From Noviherbaspirillum suwonense (GTDB lineage: Bacteria; Pseudomonadota; Gammaproteobacteria; Burkholderiales; Burkholderiaceae_D): a DNA stretch of 64,000 nt. Within the stretch, counting starts at the first letter, position 1. Each line of letters begins with the position of its first letter. Made by a program: the position numbers and the translations under genes. This document shows, piece by piece, positions 1 through 12,078 of this stretch. Under the pieces are notes generated by a model. The model made no database searches and was not told the DNA's origin. It saw only the letters and a program-made list of their open reading frames with translations. The stretch lies in NCBI RefSeq assembly GCF_900182955.1, contig NZ_FXUL01000010.1, forward strand, positions 62,001 through 126,000, written 5' to 3'.

Positions 1-96
1 CTCGCCCGCTTCACCCGGCAACGCGACGAATTCCGCTTCGCCGGAGAAGATCAGCTCTTCGGCGGAAACGACGTCGACGTGTATTGTATTTGCCAT
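1..96 (-). CDS. atpC: ATP synthase epsilon subunit, N-terminal fragment (cut by window edge)
   Basis: Only the first 32 codons are in the window. They begin [19 protein letters not shown] and continue with the [11 protein letters not shown] segment typical of the beta-sandwich domain of the F1 epsilon subunit. Epsilon sits on the central stalk with gamma and couples and inhibits rotation. It is the last gene of the atp operon, 90 bp downstream of atpD, which is its usual place. The start is the only ATG that gives the family N-terminus. The rest of the gene lies beyond position 1. Confidence 0.93.
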   Translation of the reverse strand, partial: MANTIHVDVVSAEELIFSGEAEFVALPGEAGE

Positions 97-148
97 ATCA
101 AAACCTTCTCAAGCTGGAACCATCATGGTGCAGGGGTCAAGCGACAAG

Positions 149-177
149 CGGACCAGCCGGCAGAGCCGGCCTGTCCG
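149..177 (-). other. Stable hairpin between atpD and atpC
   Basis: Two arms of 13 bases (149-161 and 165-177, 11 of 13 paired, with a GCCGGC core) enclose a three-base loop in the atpD-atpC spacer. There is no T-tract after it, so it is not a classic terminator. A hairpin here could stabilise or process the mRNA and set the low epsilon dose; that role is inference. Confidence 0.4.
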
Positions 178-186
178 CATTGCCGA

Positions 187-1611
<1,425 letters not shown>

Positions 1612-1639
1612 TTAAATTCTGTTTCACGCGTTTGCGTGT

Positions 1640-2512
1640 TTAAACCGCTGCCGCACCGGCAACGATCTCGGAGAGTTCCTTGGTAATCGCGGCCTGCCGG
1701 GTCTTGTTGTAGACCAGGCGCAGTTCACCGATGACATTGCCGGCATTGTCCGACGCCGCCTTCATCGCCACCATGCGGGCCGACTGCTCGGACGCCAGGT
1801 TCTCGGCGACTGCCTGGTAGATCAGCGCTTCAACGTAGCGCACCAGCAGTTCGTCGATCACGCTCTGGGCATCCGGTTCGTAGATGTAGTCCCAGTCCGG
1901 GCCGGTCTTCTTGTCGGCGGTCATGCGCTCGGACGACAGCGGCAGCAGCTGCTCCAGCATCGGCTCCTGCTTCATCGTGTTGATGAACTTGGTGTAGACG
2001 ATGTAGACCGCATCGAGACGGCCTTCCTGGTACGCGTCCAGCAGCACCTTGACCGGGCCGATCAGCTTGTCCAGGTGCGGCGTGTCGCCGATCTGGATCG
2101 CATGCGACACCACCCGGGCGCCGATCCGGTTCAGGAAGCCGAAGCCCTTGTTGCCGATGGCAACGGCTTCGATCTTCTTGCCCTGGCCTTCGAGCTCGCG
2201 CAGCTTGGTCGTCAGCACCCGCAGCGCATTGGTGTTGAGGCCGCCGCACAGGCCCTTGTCGGTCGTCACCACGATGATGCCGACCGTCTTCGAGGCATCC
2301 TGCTTGACCAGGAACGGATGGGTGTACTCCGGGTTGGCCTCGGCAAGATTGGAGGCGATATTCCGAATCTTGTCACTATAGGGACGAGCCGACCGCATCC
2401 GCTCCTGCGCCTTGCGCATCTTGGAAGCGGCGACCATTTCCATCGCCTTCGTGATCTTCTTCGTATTTTCTACGCTCTTGATCTTGCCACGTATCTCTTT
2501 GCCTACAGCCAT
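1640..2512 (-). CDS. atpG: F1 ATP synthase gamma subunit
   Basis: Gamma is the rotating central shaft of F1. The 290-residue protein starts [20 protein letters not shown] and has the diagnostic long N-terminal helix ([16 protein letters not shown]) and matching C-terminal helix ([20 protein letters not shown], then [16 protein letters not shown]), which form the coiled-coil shaft. Between them is the Rossmann-like domain with [11 protein letters not shown]. It lies between atpA (30 bp upstream) and atpD, the standard operon order. Confidence 0.98.
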   Translation of the reverse strand: MAVGKEIRGKIKSVENTKKITKAMEMVAASKMRKAQERMRSARPYSDKIRNIASNLAEANPEYTHPFLVKQDASKTVGIIVVTTDKGLCGGLNTNALRVLTTKLRELEGQGKKIEAVAIGNKGFGFLNRIGARVVSHAIQIGDTPHLDKLIGPVKVLLDAYQEGRLDAVYIVYTKFINTMKQEPMLEQLLPLSSERMTADKKTGPDWDYIYEPDAQSVIDELLVRYVEALIYQAVAENLASEQSARMVAMKAASDNAGNVIGELRLVYNKTRQAAITKELSEIVAGAAAV

Positions 2513-2542
2513 GAGTCCTTGCTCCTTCTAGCCGCGTTCAAG

Positions 2543-4084
2543 TCAGAACGATACAGATTTCTTGTAGTCACCGATGGCGGCGGCAAGGGCTGTTTCGCCG
2601 TCCTTGTCGAGCTGCTTGGTGTCTTCAATCTTCTGCAGCAGTGCTGCATGGCTGGTCTTCATGAAGTTATGAAGGCCAGATTCGAACGGGAGTACATTCT
2701 TGACTTCGATATCGTCGAAGTAGCCCTTGTTGACCGCGAACAGCGACACGGCCATCAGCGAGATCGGCAGCGGCGAGTACTGCGGCTGCTTCAGCAGTTC
2801 AGTCACGCGTGCGCCGCGCTCGAGCTGCTTGCGGGTCGATTCGTCGAGGTCGGATGCGAACTGCGCAAATGCGGCCAGTTCACGGTACTGCGCGAGGTCG
2901 GTACGGATACCGCCGGACAGGTTCTTGATGACCTTGGTCTGCGCTGCGCCACCGACGCGCGACACCGAGATACCGGCGTTGATCGCGGGACGGATACCGG
3001 CGTTGAACAGCGAGGTTTCCAGGAAGATCTGGCCGTCGGTGATCGAGATCACGTTGGTCGGAACGAAGGCGGAAACGTCGCCTGCCTGGGTTTCAATGAT
3101 AGGCAGTGCCGTCAGCGAACCAGTCTTGCCGGTGACCGCGCCGTTGGTGAATTTCTCGACATAGTCGGGATTCACGCGGGCTGCGCGCTCGAGCAGGCGG
3201 CTGTGCAGGTAGAACACGTCGCCGGGGTAGGCTTCGCGGCCTGGCGGACGGCGCAGCAGCAGCGACACCTGGCGGTAGGCGACAGCCTGCTTGGACAGGT
3301 CGTCGTACACGATCAGCGCGTCTTCGCCGCGGTCGCGGAAGTATTCGCCCATTGCGCAGCCGGAGTAGGCCGACACGTATTGCATCGCGGCCGACTCGGA
3401 AGCCGACGCGGCGACGACGATGGTGTATTCCATGGCGCCGTGGGTTTCCAGCGCGCGCACGATGTTCTTGATCGTCGATGCCTTCTGGCCGATGGCGACG
3501 TAGATACACGTCATGCCCTGGCCCTTCTGGTTGATGATCGCGTCGATCGCGACAGCGGACTTGCCGGTCTGGCGGTCGCCGATGATCAGTTCGCGCTGGC
3601 CGCGCCCGATGGGCACCATCGCGTCGATCGACTTCAGGCCGGTCTGCATCGGCTGGGAAACGGATTGGCGGGCGATCACGCCCGGTGCGATCTTTTCGAT
3701 CGGTGCGGTCAGCGTGGTGTTGACAGGACCCTTGCCGTCGATCGGCTGGCCCAGCGCGTTGACCACGCGGCCTTTGAGTTCGGGGCCGATCGGCACTTCC
3801 AGGATGCGGCCGGTGCACTTGACCGTGTCGCCTTCGGAGATGTGCTCGTAGCTGCCCAGGATCACCGAGCCGACCGAGTCGCGCTCGAGGTTCAGCGCCA
3901 GGCCGAAGGTATTGCCCGGGAATTCCAGCATCTCGCCCTGCATCACGTCGGACAGACCGTGGATGCGGCAGATGCCGTCGGACACGGAAATGACCGTACC
4001 CTGATTGCGAATCTCAGCGTTGTCGCCGAGCCCCTGGATCCGGCTCTTGATCAGTTCGCTGATTTCAGACGGGTTGAGTTGCAT
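2543..4084 (-). CDS. atpA: F1 ATP synthase alpha subunit
   Basis: Non-catalytic nucleotide-binding subunit that alternates with beta in the F1 hexamer. The 513 residues are full length. The sequence shows the N-terminal delta-binding helix ([17 protein letters not shown]), the P-loop GDRQTGKS at about 169-176, the segment [20 protein letters not shown] including the Walker B strand, and the conserved [10 protein letters not shown] loop. It follows atpH by 50 bp and precedes atpG by 30 bp. Confidence 0.98.
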   Translation of the reverse strand: MQLNPSEISELIKSRIQGLGDNAEIRNQGTVISVSDGICRIHGLSDVMQGEMLEFPGNTFGLALNLERDSVGSVILGSYEHISEGDTVKCTGRILEVPIGPELKGRVVNALGQPIDGKGPVNTTLTAPIEKIAPGVIARQSVSQPMQTGLKSIDAMVPIGRGQRELIIGDRQTGKSAVAIDAIINQKGQGMTCIYVAIGQKASTIKNIVRALETHGAMEYTIVVAASASESAAMQYVSAYSGCAMGEYFRDRGEDALIVYDDLSKQAVAYRQVSLLLRRPPGREAYPGDVFYLHSRLLERAARVNPDYVEKFTNGAVTGKTGSLTALPIIETQAGDVSAFVPTNVISITDGQIFLETSLFNAGIRPAINAGISVSRVGGAAQTKVIKNLSGGIRTDLAQYRELAAFAQFASDLDESTRKQLERGARVTELLKQPQYSPLPISLMAVSLFAVNKGYFDDIEVKNVLPFESGLHNFMKTSHAALLQKIEDTKQLDKDGETALAAAIGDYKKSVSF

Positions 4085-4134
4085 GTTAGAACTCCTAAAT
4101 GATATGTCTCTGTGCTTGCCGGGAACGGCCGATG

Positions 4135-4668
4135 TCAGGTGGTCAGTGCAGTCTGCATCCGCTGCAGTTTCGCGCGCACCGACGTGTCGAGCACTTCATC
4201 GCCGACCACGACGCGCACGCCGCCGATCAGCGAGTTGTCCACAGTCACCGACGGGTTCAGGTTGCGGCCGAAGCGTTTTTCCAGCGTTGCGACCAGGTCG
4301 ACGACCTGTGCCGGCGTCATCTCGAACGCGCTCACGATTTCCGCATCCGCAGCGCCTTCCTGCGCATTGCGCAGCGCGTGGAACTGCGAGGCGATCTCCG
4401 GCAGCAGCGACAGCCGTCCGTTCTCCACCAGCATGCTGACGAAGTTTTTGAGTTCGGCATTGGCCGGCGAGTTCACCGCCGACAGAAAGACGGAAATGAC
4501 CTGCTCGTCCGACACCTTCGGATTACGCGCCATGTCCATGATGTCCGGATTGGCGGCAATCGAAGACATGGCCGACAGGATTTCCGACCAGGACGCGAGG
4601 TTGCCGTTCTGGGCAACCCGGAACAGCGCTTCAGCGTAGGGGCGGGCAATCGTTGCGAGTTCGGCCAT
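4135..4668 (-). CDS. atpH: ATP synthase delta subunit
   Basis: Delta is the peripheral-stalk cap that ties alpha to the b subunits. The protein is 177 residues, the family length. It starts [16 protein letters not shown], with the ARPYAEALF signature, and ends with the conserved C-terminal segment around [20 protein letters not shown]. Only two bases separate its ATG from the atpF stop, which suggests translational coupling. Confidence 0.97.
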   Translation of the reverse strand: MAELATIARPYAEALFRVAQNGNLASWSEILSAMSSIAANPDIMDMARNPKVSDEQVISVFLSAVNSPANAELKNFVSMLVENGRLSLLPEIASQFHALRNAQEGAADAEIVSAFEMTPAQVVDLVATLEKRFGRNLNPSVTVDNSLIGGVRVVVGDEVLDTSVRAKLQRMQTALTT

Positions 4669-4670
4669 GG

Positions 4671-5141
4671 TTACAGCTCGGTCTTGAGTTGGTTCAGCAG
4701 ATCGGCATGGATCGCGGGGTTGATTTCCCGCTTCAGGATCTGTTCCGCGCCCTGGACCGCCAGCGTTGCCACCTGGGCGCGCAGTGCGTCGCGTGCCTGG
4801 CTGACCTGCTGCTGTGCATCCGCGTGGGCGGCGGCGACGATGCGCGCCGCTTCTTCCGAAGCGGTGCGCTTTGCTTCTTCGATGATCGCCTGGGCGCGCT
4901 TCTCGGCGTCGCCTATGCGTTTTTGTCCGGCGTCATGCGCGGAAGCCAGTTCTGCCTGCACGCGTTTTTCAGCGGCAGCCATTTCCAGCTTGCCGCGCTC
5001 GGCAGCAGCCAGACCGTCCGCGATCTTCTTGGCGCGCTCGTCGAGCGCGTTCATCAGCGGCGGCCACACGAATTTCATCGTGAAGACAGCCAGGATGAAG
5101 AAGACCACGAACTGAGCAAACAAGGTTGCATTCAGGTTCAT
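4671..5141 (-). CDS. atpF: ATP synthase b subunit (Fo)
   Basis: Peripheral-stalk subunit b. The 156 residues consist of one N-terminal membrane helix (about residues 6-26, rich in F, V and L) followed by a long charged Ala/Lys/Glu/Gln helix that extends into the cytoplasm and dimerises. The motif [21 protein letters not shown] just after the membrane helix is typical. It lies 72 bp downstream of atpE. One copy only, with no b-prime paralogue, as expected in betaproteobacteria. Confidence 0.97.
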   Translation of the reverse strand: MNLNATLFAQFVVFFILAVFTMKFVWPPLMNALDERAKKIADGLAAAERGKLEMAAAEKRVQAELASAHDAGQKRIGDAEKRAQAIIEEAKRTASEEAARIVAAAHADAQQQVSQARDALRAQVATLAVQGAEQILKREINPAIHADLLNQLKTEL

Positions 5142-5213
5142 GGTAGTTTCCTTCTCAGAATGGCAAGTGCTGGAATTCTATTCCAGCATGAGAATCAGGT
5201 CCGGTGAACCGGA

Positions 5214-5537
<324 letters not shown>

Positions 5538-6380
5538 TCAGTGACCCTCATGCGCCTGGCCCAGATACACCAGCGTCAGCATCATGAAGATGAACGCCTG
5601 CAACAGCACGATCAGAATGTGGAAGATGGCCCACATCGAACCGGCAATTACATGCCCAACGAAACCGAACACGGTTGCAGTCGAACCAAGCAGAGCGATC
5701 AGCAAAAACAGAAGCTCGCCGGCGTACATGTTGCCGAACAGTCGCATCGCGAGGGACACGGTCTTTGCGGCGAATTCGATGATATTGAGCAGCAGGTTGA
5801 ACGGCGCCAGCCAGATGCCGAACGGCGCGGCGAACAGTTCGTGGACGAAGCCGCCGAGGCCCTTGATCTTGACGTTGTAGTACAGCATCAGCACCAGTAC
5901 GCCCAGGGCGATGCCCATGGTGCCGTTCAGGTCGGCGGTCGGCACGACGCGGTGATACGGGAAAACATGCTCGATGCCCAGCAGCCCAAACAGGCTGGAG
6001 AACAGGTCGACCGGCAGGAAGTCGAGGGAATTCATCAGCGCGACCCAGATGAAGACGGTCAGCGCCAGCGGCGCGATGAAGCTGCGGTCGCCATGCACGA
6101 TGGACTTTGCCTGGTCATCGACCATTTCGACGATCATCTCGACGAATGCCTGCATGCGGCCGGGAACGCCGGCCGTGGCGCGGCGCGCCGCCGTGTACAT
6201 GACCAGGCAGCCGACGATGCCCATCGCGACGGACCAGAACAGCGTGTCCATGTTGATGATGGAAAAGTCGACGATCTTTTCCTGGTGACTCGTGGAGAAA
6301 TGTCCAAGATGGTGGACGATGTATTCGGAAGCAGTCGGAGCGTGCCCCGCAGCCGCCCCAGCAGCAGTTTCAGTCGCCAT
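5538..6380 (-). CDS. atpB: ATP synthase a subunit (Fo)
   Basis: Stator subunit a, which carries the two proton half-channels against the c ring. The 280 residues contain about five to six membrane helices. The essential arginine is in [16 protein letters not shown], the counterpart of E. coli Arg210. The N-terminus is Ala/Gly/Thr-rich before the helix starting [10 protein letters not shown]. The gene starts one base before the atpI stop region and is followed by the atpE leader. Confidence 0.97.
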   Translation of the reverse strand: MATETAAGAAAGHAPTASEYIVHHLGHFSTSHQEKIVDFSIINMDTLFWSVAMGIVGCLVMYTAARRATAGVPGRMQAFVEMIVEMVDDQAKSIVHGDRSFIAPLALTVFIWVALMNSLDFLPVDLFSSLFGLLGIEHVFPYHRVVPTADLNGTMGIALGVLVLMLYYNVKIKGLGGFVHELFAAPFGIWLAPFNLLLNIIEFAAKTVSLAMRLFGNMYAGELLFLLIALLGSTATVFGFVGHVIAGSMWAIFHILIVLLQAFIFMMLTLVYLGQAHEGH

Positions 6381-6381
6381 G

Positions 6382-6720
6382 TCAGTGCCTAAATAATAAG
6401 ATGATGTAACTTTTCAGCGCCACGATGAAAGCGGCGATAAGCGCCAGCCAGTTCAAATCGCGGTACAGCCACGCCACCGCGCCAAGGAGCGCGACGGTTA
6501 GTGCAATCTTGATAAATTCACCGATAAAAAACGACATCGGATTGACAGCTTTGGACCTGCGCGCATTGGAGTACAAGCGCAGCGCAAGCAAGCCATTGGG
6601 CACGACACAACACAGGCCGCCCAGAAGCGCCGAAACCAGCGCATGGACACCGCCCAGCATGCCGGCTACAACGCCAGCCAGGACCGTGGTCAATAGTTGC
6701 AAGAGGACAAGGCGAAGCAT
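6382..6720 (-). CDS. atpI: ATP synthase subunit I (AtpI)
   Basis: Small hydrophobic protein of 112 residues with four predicted membrane helices, first gene of the atp operon. AtpI helps assemble or stabilise the c ring and is not essential in characterised bacteria. The identification rests on size, hydrophobicity, the [17 protein letters not shown] segment typical of the family, and position directly before atpB (one base between them). Confidence 0.9.
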   Translation of the reverse strand: MLRLVLLQLLTTVLAGVVAGMLGGVHALVSALLGGLCCVVPNGLLALRLYSNARRSKAVNPMSFFIGEFIKIALTVALLGAVAWLYRDLNWLALIAAFIVALKSYIILLFRH

Positions 6721-6834
6721 ACAAGTCCAGACTCATGCAACCCGTTGGCCTCTTTCGAGTTCCCGGTACGGGCCGTGTTATTCGTTATGAAATGCAAAAA
6801 CGTTTTGTTAGTGCGCTGTTTCCAAAGCCACGGG

Positions 6835-6864
6835 ATTATAAGAGGATTCGTTCCATTGCGTCAA
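6835..6864 (-). promoter_or_regulatory. Sigma70-type promoter of the atp operon
   Basis: On the minus strand TTGACG (complement of 6859-6864) and a perfect TATAAT (complement of 6835-6840) are separated by 18 bp, about 115 bp upstream of atpI. No other good pair was seen in the 290-bp atpI-parB spacer (6721-7011), which is otherwise AT-rich and without a gene. Confidence 0.7.
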
Positions 6865-7011
6865 ACGTTTACTTGCACTGAAATCGCGCATAACAAACGC
6901 TAAAAGCACGGGAACATCGCTTATGCAGCACACATCGTCACGCATGTAAACGTGCACCGTAGTTTTACGTGACCTTTACACAACAACGTAGTTTGTGAAT
7001 TTATCGGCCGA

Positions 7012-7890
7012 TTAGCGGCGCAGCCGTGCGATCACACCGTCGAGTGCATCCAGGCTGGCGAAATCGATCACCAGTTTTCCCTTGTTGCGAGCGCTGACCT
7101 TGATCGCGACCTGGGTCGCGAGCGCATCCGACAGCTCCTCTTCCAGGCGCACGATGTCCCGCGGCTTTTCCCTGGGCGCGGGCTTGGGCTCGTCGGCCTC
7201 GGCCAGCGCGGCCGCCACCAGCTTCTCGGCTTCGCGCACCGACAGTCGGCGGGCGATGATCATGTTGGCCAGCGAGATCTGGGTCGCGGGGTCGACCGAC
7301 AGCAGCGCCCTTGCATGGCCCATGTCGATGTCGCCCGCCATCAGCATGGTCTGCACCGGCTGCGCCAGGTTCAGCAGCCGCAGCAGGTTGGACACCGCGC
7401 TGCGGGAGCGGCCGACGGCGCTGGCAGCCTGTTCATGGGTGAAGTCGAAGTCCGAGATCAGCCGCTGTATGCCCTGCGCTTCTTCCAGCGGGTTCAGGTC
7501 CTCGCGCTGGATGTTCTCGATCAGCGCCATCGCGGCGGCGGCATGGTCGTCGACCGCCTTCACCAGCACCGGCACCTCGGCCAGCCCGGCCAGCTGCGCG
7601 GCCCGGTAGCGGCGTTCGCCGGCAATGATCTCGTATCGGTTCGGATGGTCGGCAAGCGGCCGCACCAGGATGGGCTGCAGCAATCCCTGGACCCTGATCG
7701 AGTCAGCCAGTTCGGCGAGCGAACCTTCATCCATCCGCGTGCGCGGCTGGTATTTGCCCGGCTGCAGCCTGGCGATGGCCAGCGACGACGGCGCCGCGGC
7801 GACCGTGTCCTCGGCCTCGCCGTTTTCGGAGGAGCCGCCCAGCAGCGCATCGAGGCCGCGTCCCAGGCCCTTGGTTTTTCTGGTAGCCAT
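7012..7890 (-). CDS. parB: Chromosome partitioning protein ParB
   Basis: CTP-dependent DNA clamp that loads at parS and spreads to form the partition complex. From the start MATRKTKGLGRGLDALLGG the protein has 292 residues. It contains the CTP-binding GERRYRAA box, the arginine patch ENIQREDLN, the helix-turn-helix FTHEQAASAVGRSRSAVSNLLR, and a C-terminal dimerisation helix. An in-frame ATG at 7935, 5 bp after the parA stop, would add 15 residues; the GLGRGLDALL start is preferred because it matches the family N-terminus. It is transcribed with parA. Its sites are at 12042-12094. Confidence 0.95.
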   Translation of the reverse strand: MATRKTKGLGRGLDALLGGSSENGEAEDTVAAAPSSLAIARLQPGKYQPRTRMDEGSLAELADSIRVQGLLQPILVRPLADHPNRYEIIAGERRYRAAQLAGLAEVPVLVKAVDDHAAAAMALIENIQREDLNPLEEAQGIQRLISDFDFTHEQAASAVGRSRSAVSNLLRLLNLAQPVQTMLMAGDIDMGHARALLSVDPATQISLANMIIARRLSVREAEKLVAAALAEADEPKPAPREKPRDIVRLEEELSDALATQVAIKVSARNKGKLVIDFASLDALDGVIARLRR

Positions 7891-7939
7891 CTGAGGTTTT
7901 GCTCCGTCGGTAATCTTCGTGGTTGCAGTCGTCATCGGC

Positions 7940-8710
7940 TCACCAGCTCCTGATCCGCTCGACCATTTCGGCGCCGAAGGCGACATAGGCCTGCGCGCCC
8001 TTGGACGACGGGTCGAAGCTGACGCCGGGCATGCCATAGGACGGCGCTTCGGCCAGCCGCACATTGCGCGGGATGATGGTCTTGAACACCTTGTCGCCGA
8101 AGTGCTGCTCGAGCTGCGCCGACACCTGCTGCGACAGGGTCATGCGCGGGTCGAACATCACCCGCAGCAGGCCGATGATGCGCAGGTCGGGATTGAGCTT
8201 CGCATGCACTTTCTTGATCGTGTTGACGAGGTCCGACAAGCCTTCCAGCGCATAGTATTCGCACTGCATCGGGATGATCACGCCATGCGCCGCGCACAGG
8301 CCGTTCAGGGTCAGCATCGACAATGCCGGCGGGCAGTCGATCAGCATGAAATCGTATTCCGCGTCGACTTCGGCCAGCGCCGTCTTCAGCCGCTTTTCCC
8401 GGTTGTCCAGTTCGACCAGTTCCACTTCGGCGCCGGCCAGTTCGCGGTTCGCCGGCAGCACGTCGAAGCGGCCGGTTTCCGAAAGCTTGCGGCAGGCGCT
8501 GACGGTTGCCAGGCCGACCAGCACTTCATAGATCGACCCGTCCAGTTCAGCCTTGTTGATGCCGGCCCCCATGGTCGCATTGCCTTGCGGGTCGAGGTCG
8601 ACCAGCAGCACGCGCTGGCCGAGCTTGGCCAGGCCAGCGGCGAGATTGACGGCGGTCGTGGTCTTGCCAACGCCGCCCTTCTGGTTTGCCACACAAAATA
8701 TTCTCGCCAT
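7940..8710 (-). CDS. parA: Chromosome partitioning ATPase ParA (Soj)
   Basis: Walker-type ATPase that moves ParB-parS complexes and so the origin region along the nucleoid. The 256 residues begin MARIFCVANQKGGVGKTTT with the deviant Walker A motif KGGVGKTT at 11-18. Further on are the Walker A' strand YDFMLIDCPP and the conserved IIPMQCEYYALEG segment. No N-terminal DNA-binding domain is present, so it is the chromosomal rather than the type Ia plasmid form. It is followed directly by parB. Confidence 0.97.
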   Translation of the reverse strand: MARIFCVANQKGGVGKTTTAVNLAAGLAKLGQRVLLVDLDPQGNATMGAGINKAELDGSIYEVLVGLATVSACRKLSETGRFDVLPANRELAGAEVELVELDNREKRLKTALAEVDAEYDFMLIDCPPALSMLTLNGLCAAHGVIIPMQCEYYALEGLSDLVNTIKKVHAKLNPDLRIIGLLRVMFDPRMTLSQQVSAQLEQHFGDKVFKTIIPRNVRLAEAPSYGMPGVSFDPSSKGAQAYVAFGAEMVERIRSW

Positions 8711-8717
8711 GGATTTT

Positions 8718-9347
8718 TCAGTTGGTGGTTAATTTGATGCCGAAGCCGATCAGGAGCACGCCCGCAAGCTTGTTGCCGAGGCTGGCCAGCCGGCGGTGCC
8801 GTTTCAGCCGTGCCGCCGCGGCATTGCCGACGAGGACCAGCAGGCTGCCGTAGCAGAGCGTGCAGCTTGAAATGATGGCCGCCATGGTCAGGAACGTCAG
8901 GCTGCCGCGGTGCGCCGCCGGATCGATGAAAAGCGGAAAAAAAGCCATGTAGAAGACGATGGCCTTGGGATTGATGAGCGTGACCAGGAAGCCGCGGCGG
9001 AAATCTGCGGCGCTGGAAAAAGGCACCACGCCCGATGGCTCGCCCCGCGCCAGTAGCAGCTTCAGCCCCAGCCATGCGAGGTAGGCGGCGCCGACATACT
9101 GCAGCGCGCGAAATGCCATCGGGTTGGCCTGCAGCAGCGCAGCCACGCCGGCGGCCGCCAGGAACATCAGCATGCCGTCGGCCAGCATCAGACCGGCGAC
9201 CGCGGCGAAACCGCCGCGCAGGCCATTGCGCGCGGTGCAGGTCAGCACGCAGAACGTGCCCGGCCCCGGCAGCATCAGGAACACCAGGGCGGCAGCGACG
9301 AGCTGCCACACATCGCTGATGCCGAGCAGTGGCTGGGGCGCAAACAT
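8718..9347 (-). CDS. LysE/RhtB family amino acid exporter
   Basis: The 209-residue protein has about six membrane helices and the family pattern VFLMLPGPGTFCVLTCTARN near the N-terminus (the PGP motif region) and LITNPKA-like LVTLINPKAIVFYMAFFPLF in the middle. The family exports basic amino acids, homoserine or threonine; the substrate cannot be told here. The start MFAPQPLLG is 7 bp after the rsmG stop and the gene ends 7 bp before parA, so it is embedded in the mnmG-rsmG-parA-parB transcription unit. Upstream in-frame codons overlap rsmG and were not used. Confidence 0.88.
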   Translation of the reverse strand: MFAPQPLLGISDVWQLVAAALVFLMLPGPGTFCVLTCTARNGLRGGFAAVAGLMLADGMLMFLAAAGVAALLQANPMAFRALQYVGAAYLAWLGLKLLLARGEPSGVVPFSSAADFRRGFLVTLINPKAIVFYMAFFPLFIDPAAHRGSLTFLTMAAIISSCTLCYGSLLVLVGNAAAARLKRHRRLASLGNKLAGVLLIGFGIKLTTN

Positions 9348-9354
9348 GGCCGCG

Positions 9355-10020
9355 CTACTCCCCTGCCCTGGCGATGACGACCAGGTGCCGTTCGGCATCC
9401 AGCCCGGGCACGGCCAGCGGCGTCTTTTCCAGCACGCGCCATTCGGCCGGCAGGCGGCCGGTCTCGTCGCTGCCGGCAATGCCCTTCATCGCGATGAAGC
9501 GCCCGCCTTCGGCGAGCAGGTGGCCGGACCAGTTCACGAAGTCGGACAGGTCGGCGAATGCGCGGGAAGTGATCACATCGAAAGGCTGTCCGACCTGCAG
9601 CGCCTCTACCCTCCCGGTATGGACCGTGACATTGGACAGGCCGAGTTCTGCCTTCACCTGGGTCAGGAAGGCGGTCTTCTTGCTGACGGTATCGATCATC
9701 GCGATGCGCATGTCGGGACGCGCTTCCTGCGCCCAGATTGCCAGCACCATGCCGGGCAAGCCGCCGCCGGAGCCGACATCGAGCACCCGCGTCGCGGAGA
9801 CGAAGGCCGGGACCGCGGCCAGCGAATCGAGCAGGTGCTGCACAACCATCTGCGCCGGGTCGCGCACGGCGGTCAGGTTGTAGACCGCATTCCATTTCGC
9901 CAGCAGCGCAAGATAGTCGAGCAGGCGTTCGAACTGCGTATCGCTGAGCGTGACCGGCAAGGCGGCCGCGCCTTTCCTGAGCGCGTCCGACAATGCCGGG
10001 CGATCGAAAGCCTTGGCCAT
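9355..10020 (-). CDS. rsmG: 16S rRNA (guanine527-N7)-methyltransferase
   Basis: RsmG (GidB) methylates G527 of 16S rRNA using SAM; loss gives low-level streptomycin resistance in other bacteria. The 221 residues carry the Rossmann SAM motif VLDVGSGGGLPGMVLAI and the family segment NLTAVRDPAQMVVQHLLDSL. The ATG overlaps the mnmG stop by one base (TGATG), so the two genes are translationally coupled. Confidence 0.96.
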   Translation of the reverse strand: MAKAFDRPALSDALRKGAAALPVTLSDTQFERLLDYLALLAKWNAVYNLTAVRDPAQMVVQHLLDSLAAVPAFVSATRVLDVGSGGGLPGMVLAIWAQEARPDMRIAMIDTVSKKTAFLTQVKAELGLSNVTVHTGRVEALQVGQPFDVITSRAFADLSDFVNWSGHLLAEGGRFIAMKGIAGSDETGRLPAEWRVLEKTPLAVPGLDAERHLVVIARAGE

Positions 10021-11954
10021 CAGGCAGCGGCCGGCGACGCCGGCACCGATGCAAATTCGCGGAAGCCGCCCTTTTTCAGGTGAACCAGCAGCAGCGAAAT
10101 GGCTGCGGGCGTGACGCCAGCGATGCGCGATGCCTGGCCCAGCGTTTCCGGCTGGTGCTTGTTGAGCTTCTGCCGCACTTCCATCGACAGCGCCTTGACC
10201 TGCATGTAGTCGAGTTCGGGCGGCAGCTTCAGGTTTTCGAAGTGCTCGTGCCGCTCCACTTCCTTGGCCTGGCGGTCGATGTAGCCCGCGTATTTCAACT
10301 GGATTTCGATCTGCTCGCGCACGGCGTCCGGCAATGTCTGCTCGGCGGTAAATTTCTTGCCGTCAATTGACTGCATGGTCATCAACTTCTGATAGTCGAC
10401 GTTCGGGCGTCTCAGCAGGTCCGCCAGGTTGTATTCCCGTTCGATGGCCTTGCCCAGCACGCGCTCGGATTCCGCGTCCGCGATCAGCCTGGGGCTGACC
10501 CAGGTCGACTTGAGACGTTCGATTTCACGTGAAACCGCTTCGCGTTTTTCCTCGAACATCTGCCACTGGCGATCGCTGACACAGCCCAGCTTGCGGCCGA
10601 TTTCGGTCAGCCGCATGTCGGCATTGTCTTCCCGCAGGCTCAGGCGGAATTCGGCGCGGCTGGTGAACATCCGGTACGGCTCGGCGACGCCCTGGGTGAT
10701 CAGGTCGTCGACCAGCACGCCCAGGTAGGCTTCGTCGCGGCGCGGCGTCCATGCTTCCCTGCCCTGCGTCTGCAGCGCGGCATTAAGGCCTGCCAGCATG
10801 CCTTGCGCGGCTGCTTCCTCGTAGCCGGTGGTGCCGTTGATCTGGCCGGCGAAGAACAGTCCCTGGATCGCCCTTGTCTCGAGCGATGCCCGCAGGCCGC
10901 GCGGGTCGAAGTAGTCATACTCGATCGCATAGCCGGGACGCAGGATATGCGCGTTCTCCAGGCCGACCATCGAGCGCACCAGTTCAAGCTGCACGTCGAA
11001 TGGCAGGCTGGTGGAAATGCCGTTCGGGTAAAACTCGTTGGTCGTCAATCCTTCGGGCTCGAGGAAGATCTGGTGTGATTCCTTGTCGGCGAAGCGATGG
11101 ATCTTGTCCTCGATGGAAGGACAGTAGCGCGGCCCGACGCCTTCGATGACGCCGGTGTACATCGGACTGCGATCCAGGCCGCCGCGAATCACATCATGCG
11201 TGCGGGCATTGGTATGCGTGACCCAGCAAGGCACCTGCCGCGGGTGCATCGCCGTATTGCCCAGCACCGAGAAGACCGGCACCGGATCGAGATCGCCAGG
11301 CTGTTCGGCGAGCCGAGAGAAGTCGATGCTGCGGCCATCGATGCGCGGCGGCGTCCCGGTTTTCAGCCGTCCTTGCGGCAGCTTCAATTCCTTCAGCCGC
11401 GCCGACAGCGAGACCGCGGGCGGATCGCCGGCACGGCCTGCCGCGTAATTATTCAGGCCGACGTGGATCTTCCCATCCAGGAATGTGCCGGCGGTAAGCA
11501 CCACCGCCCTGCCCCGGAACTGGATACCGACCTGCGTGACGGCGCCAACGACCCGGTCGCCCTCGACCATCAGGTCGTCCACCGCCTGCTGGAACAGCCA
11601 CAGGTTGGGCTGGTTTTCCAGGCGGGACCGGATTGCCTGCTTGTACAAGATGCGGTCGGCCTGCGCGCGGGTTGCGCGCACGGCCGGGCCCTTGGACGAA
11701 TTAAGGATGCGGAACTGGATGCCGGCTTCGTCGGTGGCGATAGCCATCGCGCCGCCCATCGCATCGACTTCCTTGACCAGGTGGCCCTTGCCGATGCCGC
11801 CGATGGACGGATTGCAGGACATCTGGCCCAGCGTTTCTATATTGTGCGTGAGCAGCAGGGTTTTCTGGCCCATGCGGGCAGAAGCAAGCGCCGCCTCGGT
11901 GCCGGCGTGGCCGCCACCAACGACGATGACATCAAATTCGGTAGGAAATAACAT
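10020..11954 (-). CDS. mnmG: tRNA uridine-5-carboxymethylaminomethyl modification enzyme MnmG
   Basis: FAD protein that, with MnmE, makes the cmnm5 or nm5 modification at the wobble U34 of several tRNAs. The 644 residues are full length: the N-terminal dinucleotide fold [19 protein letters not shown], the family block [20 protein letters not shown], and the C-terminal helical domain that binds MnmE. Its partner mnmE lies at about 59 kb in this window. A parS-like site lies inside the coding region at 10521-10536 and two more lie upstream. Confidence 0.97.
   Translation of the reverse strand: MLFPTEFDVIVVGGGHAGTEAALASARMGQKTLLLTHNIETLGQMSCNPSIGGIGKGHLVKEVDAMGGAMAIATDEAGIQFRILNSSKGPAVRATRAQADRILYKQAIRSRLENQPNLWLFQQAVDDLMVEGDRVVGAVTQVGIQFRGRAVVLTAGTFLDGKIHVGLNNYAAGRAGDPPAVSLSARLKELKLPQGRLKTGTPPRIDGRSIDFSRLAEQPGDLDPVPVFSVLGNTAMHPRQVPCWVTHTNARTHDVIRGGLDRSPMYTGVIEGVGPRYCPSIEDKIHRFADKESHQIFLEPEGLTTNEFYPNGISTSLPFDVQLELVRSMVGLENAHILRPGYAIEYDYFDPRGLRASLETRAIQGLFFAGQINGTTGYEEAAAQGMLAGLNAALQTQGREAWTPRRDEAYLGVLVDDLITQGVAEPYRMFTSRAEFRLSLREDNADMRLTEIGRKLGCVSDRQWQMFEEKREAVSREIERLKSTWVSPRLIADAESERVLGKAIEREYNLADLLRRPNVDYQKLMTMQSIDGKKFTAEQTLPDAVREQIEIQLKYAGYIDRQAKEVERHEHFENLKLPPELDYMQVKALSMEVRQKLNKHQPETLGQASRIAGVTPAAISLLLVHLKKGGFREFASVPASPAAA
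10521..10536. promoter_or_regulatory. Third, weaker parS-like site inside mnmG
   Basis: GATTTCACGTGAAACC contains the full 12-bp palindromic parS core TTTCACGTGAAA and matches the 16-bp consensus TGTTTCACGTGAAACA at 13 positions. It lies within the mnmG reading frame, about 1.5 kb from the two sites upstream of mnmG. Coding-region parS sites are known in other species. Confidence 0.65.
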
Positions 11955-11988
11955 GGAGCGCCTCGGGGAGACCTTGAGCAGAGGCGAG

Positions 11989-11994
11989 ATTATA
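11989..11994 (-). promoter_or_regulatory. Candidate -10 element for mnmG-rsmG-lysE-parAB
   Basis: A perfect TATAAT on the minus strand lies 35 bp upstream of the mnmG ATG. No convincing -35 hexamer was found 16-18 bp further upstream. The parS site at 12042-12057 lies just upstream, so ParB bound there could influence this promoter. Confidence 0.45.
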
Positions 11995-12041
11995 GAGGGT
12001 TTTTACAGACATCCGCAGCGGCTGCGGGAGCTGGAAGCGAC

Positions 12042-12057
12042 TGTTTCACGTGAAACA
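12042..12057. promoter_or_regulatory. parS: parS site 1 (ParB-binding centromere)
   Basis: TGTTTCACGTGAAACA is a perfect match to the universal 16-bp chromosomal parS consensus. It lies in the mnmG-TauE spacer about 3.3 kb from parA and 4.2 kb from parB. Confidence 0.95.
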
Positions 12058-12078
12058 AACATCGGACTGCATTTGTAT

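Noticed and set aside
2075-4102. 675-codon plus-strand open frame antisense to atpA
   Set aside because: Low-complexity Arg/Asp/His translation, no start context, exactly overlaps atpA.
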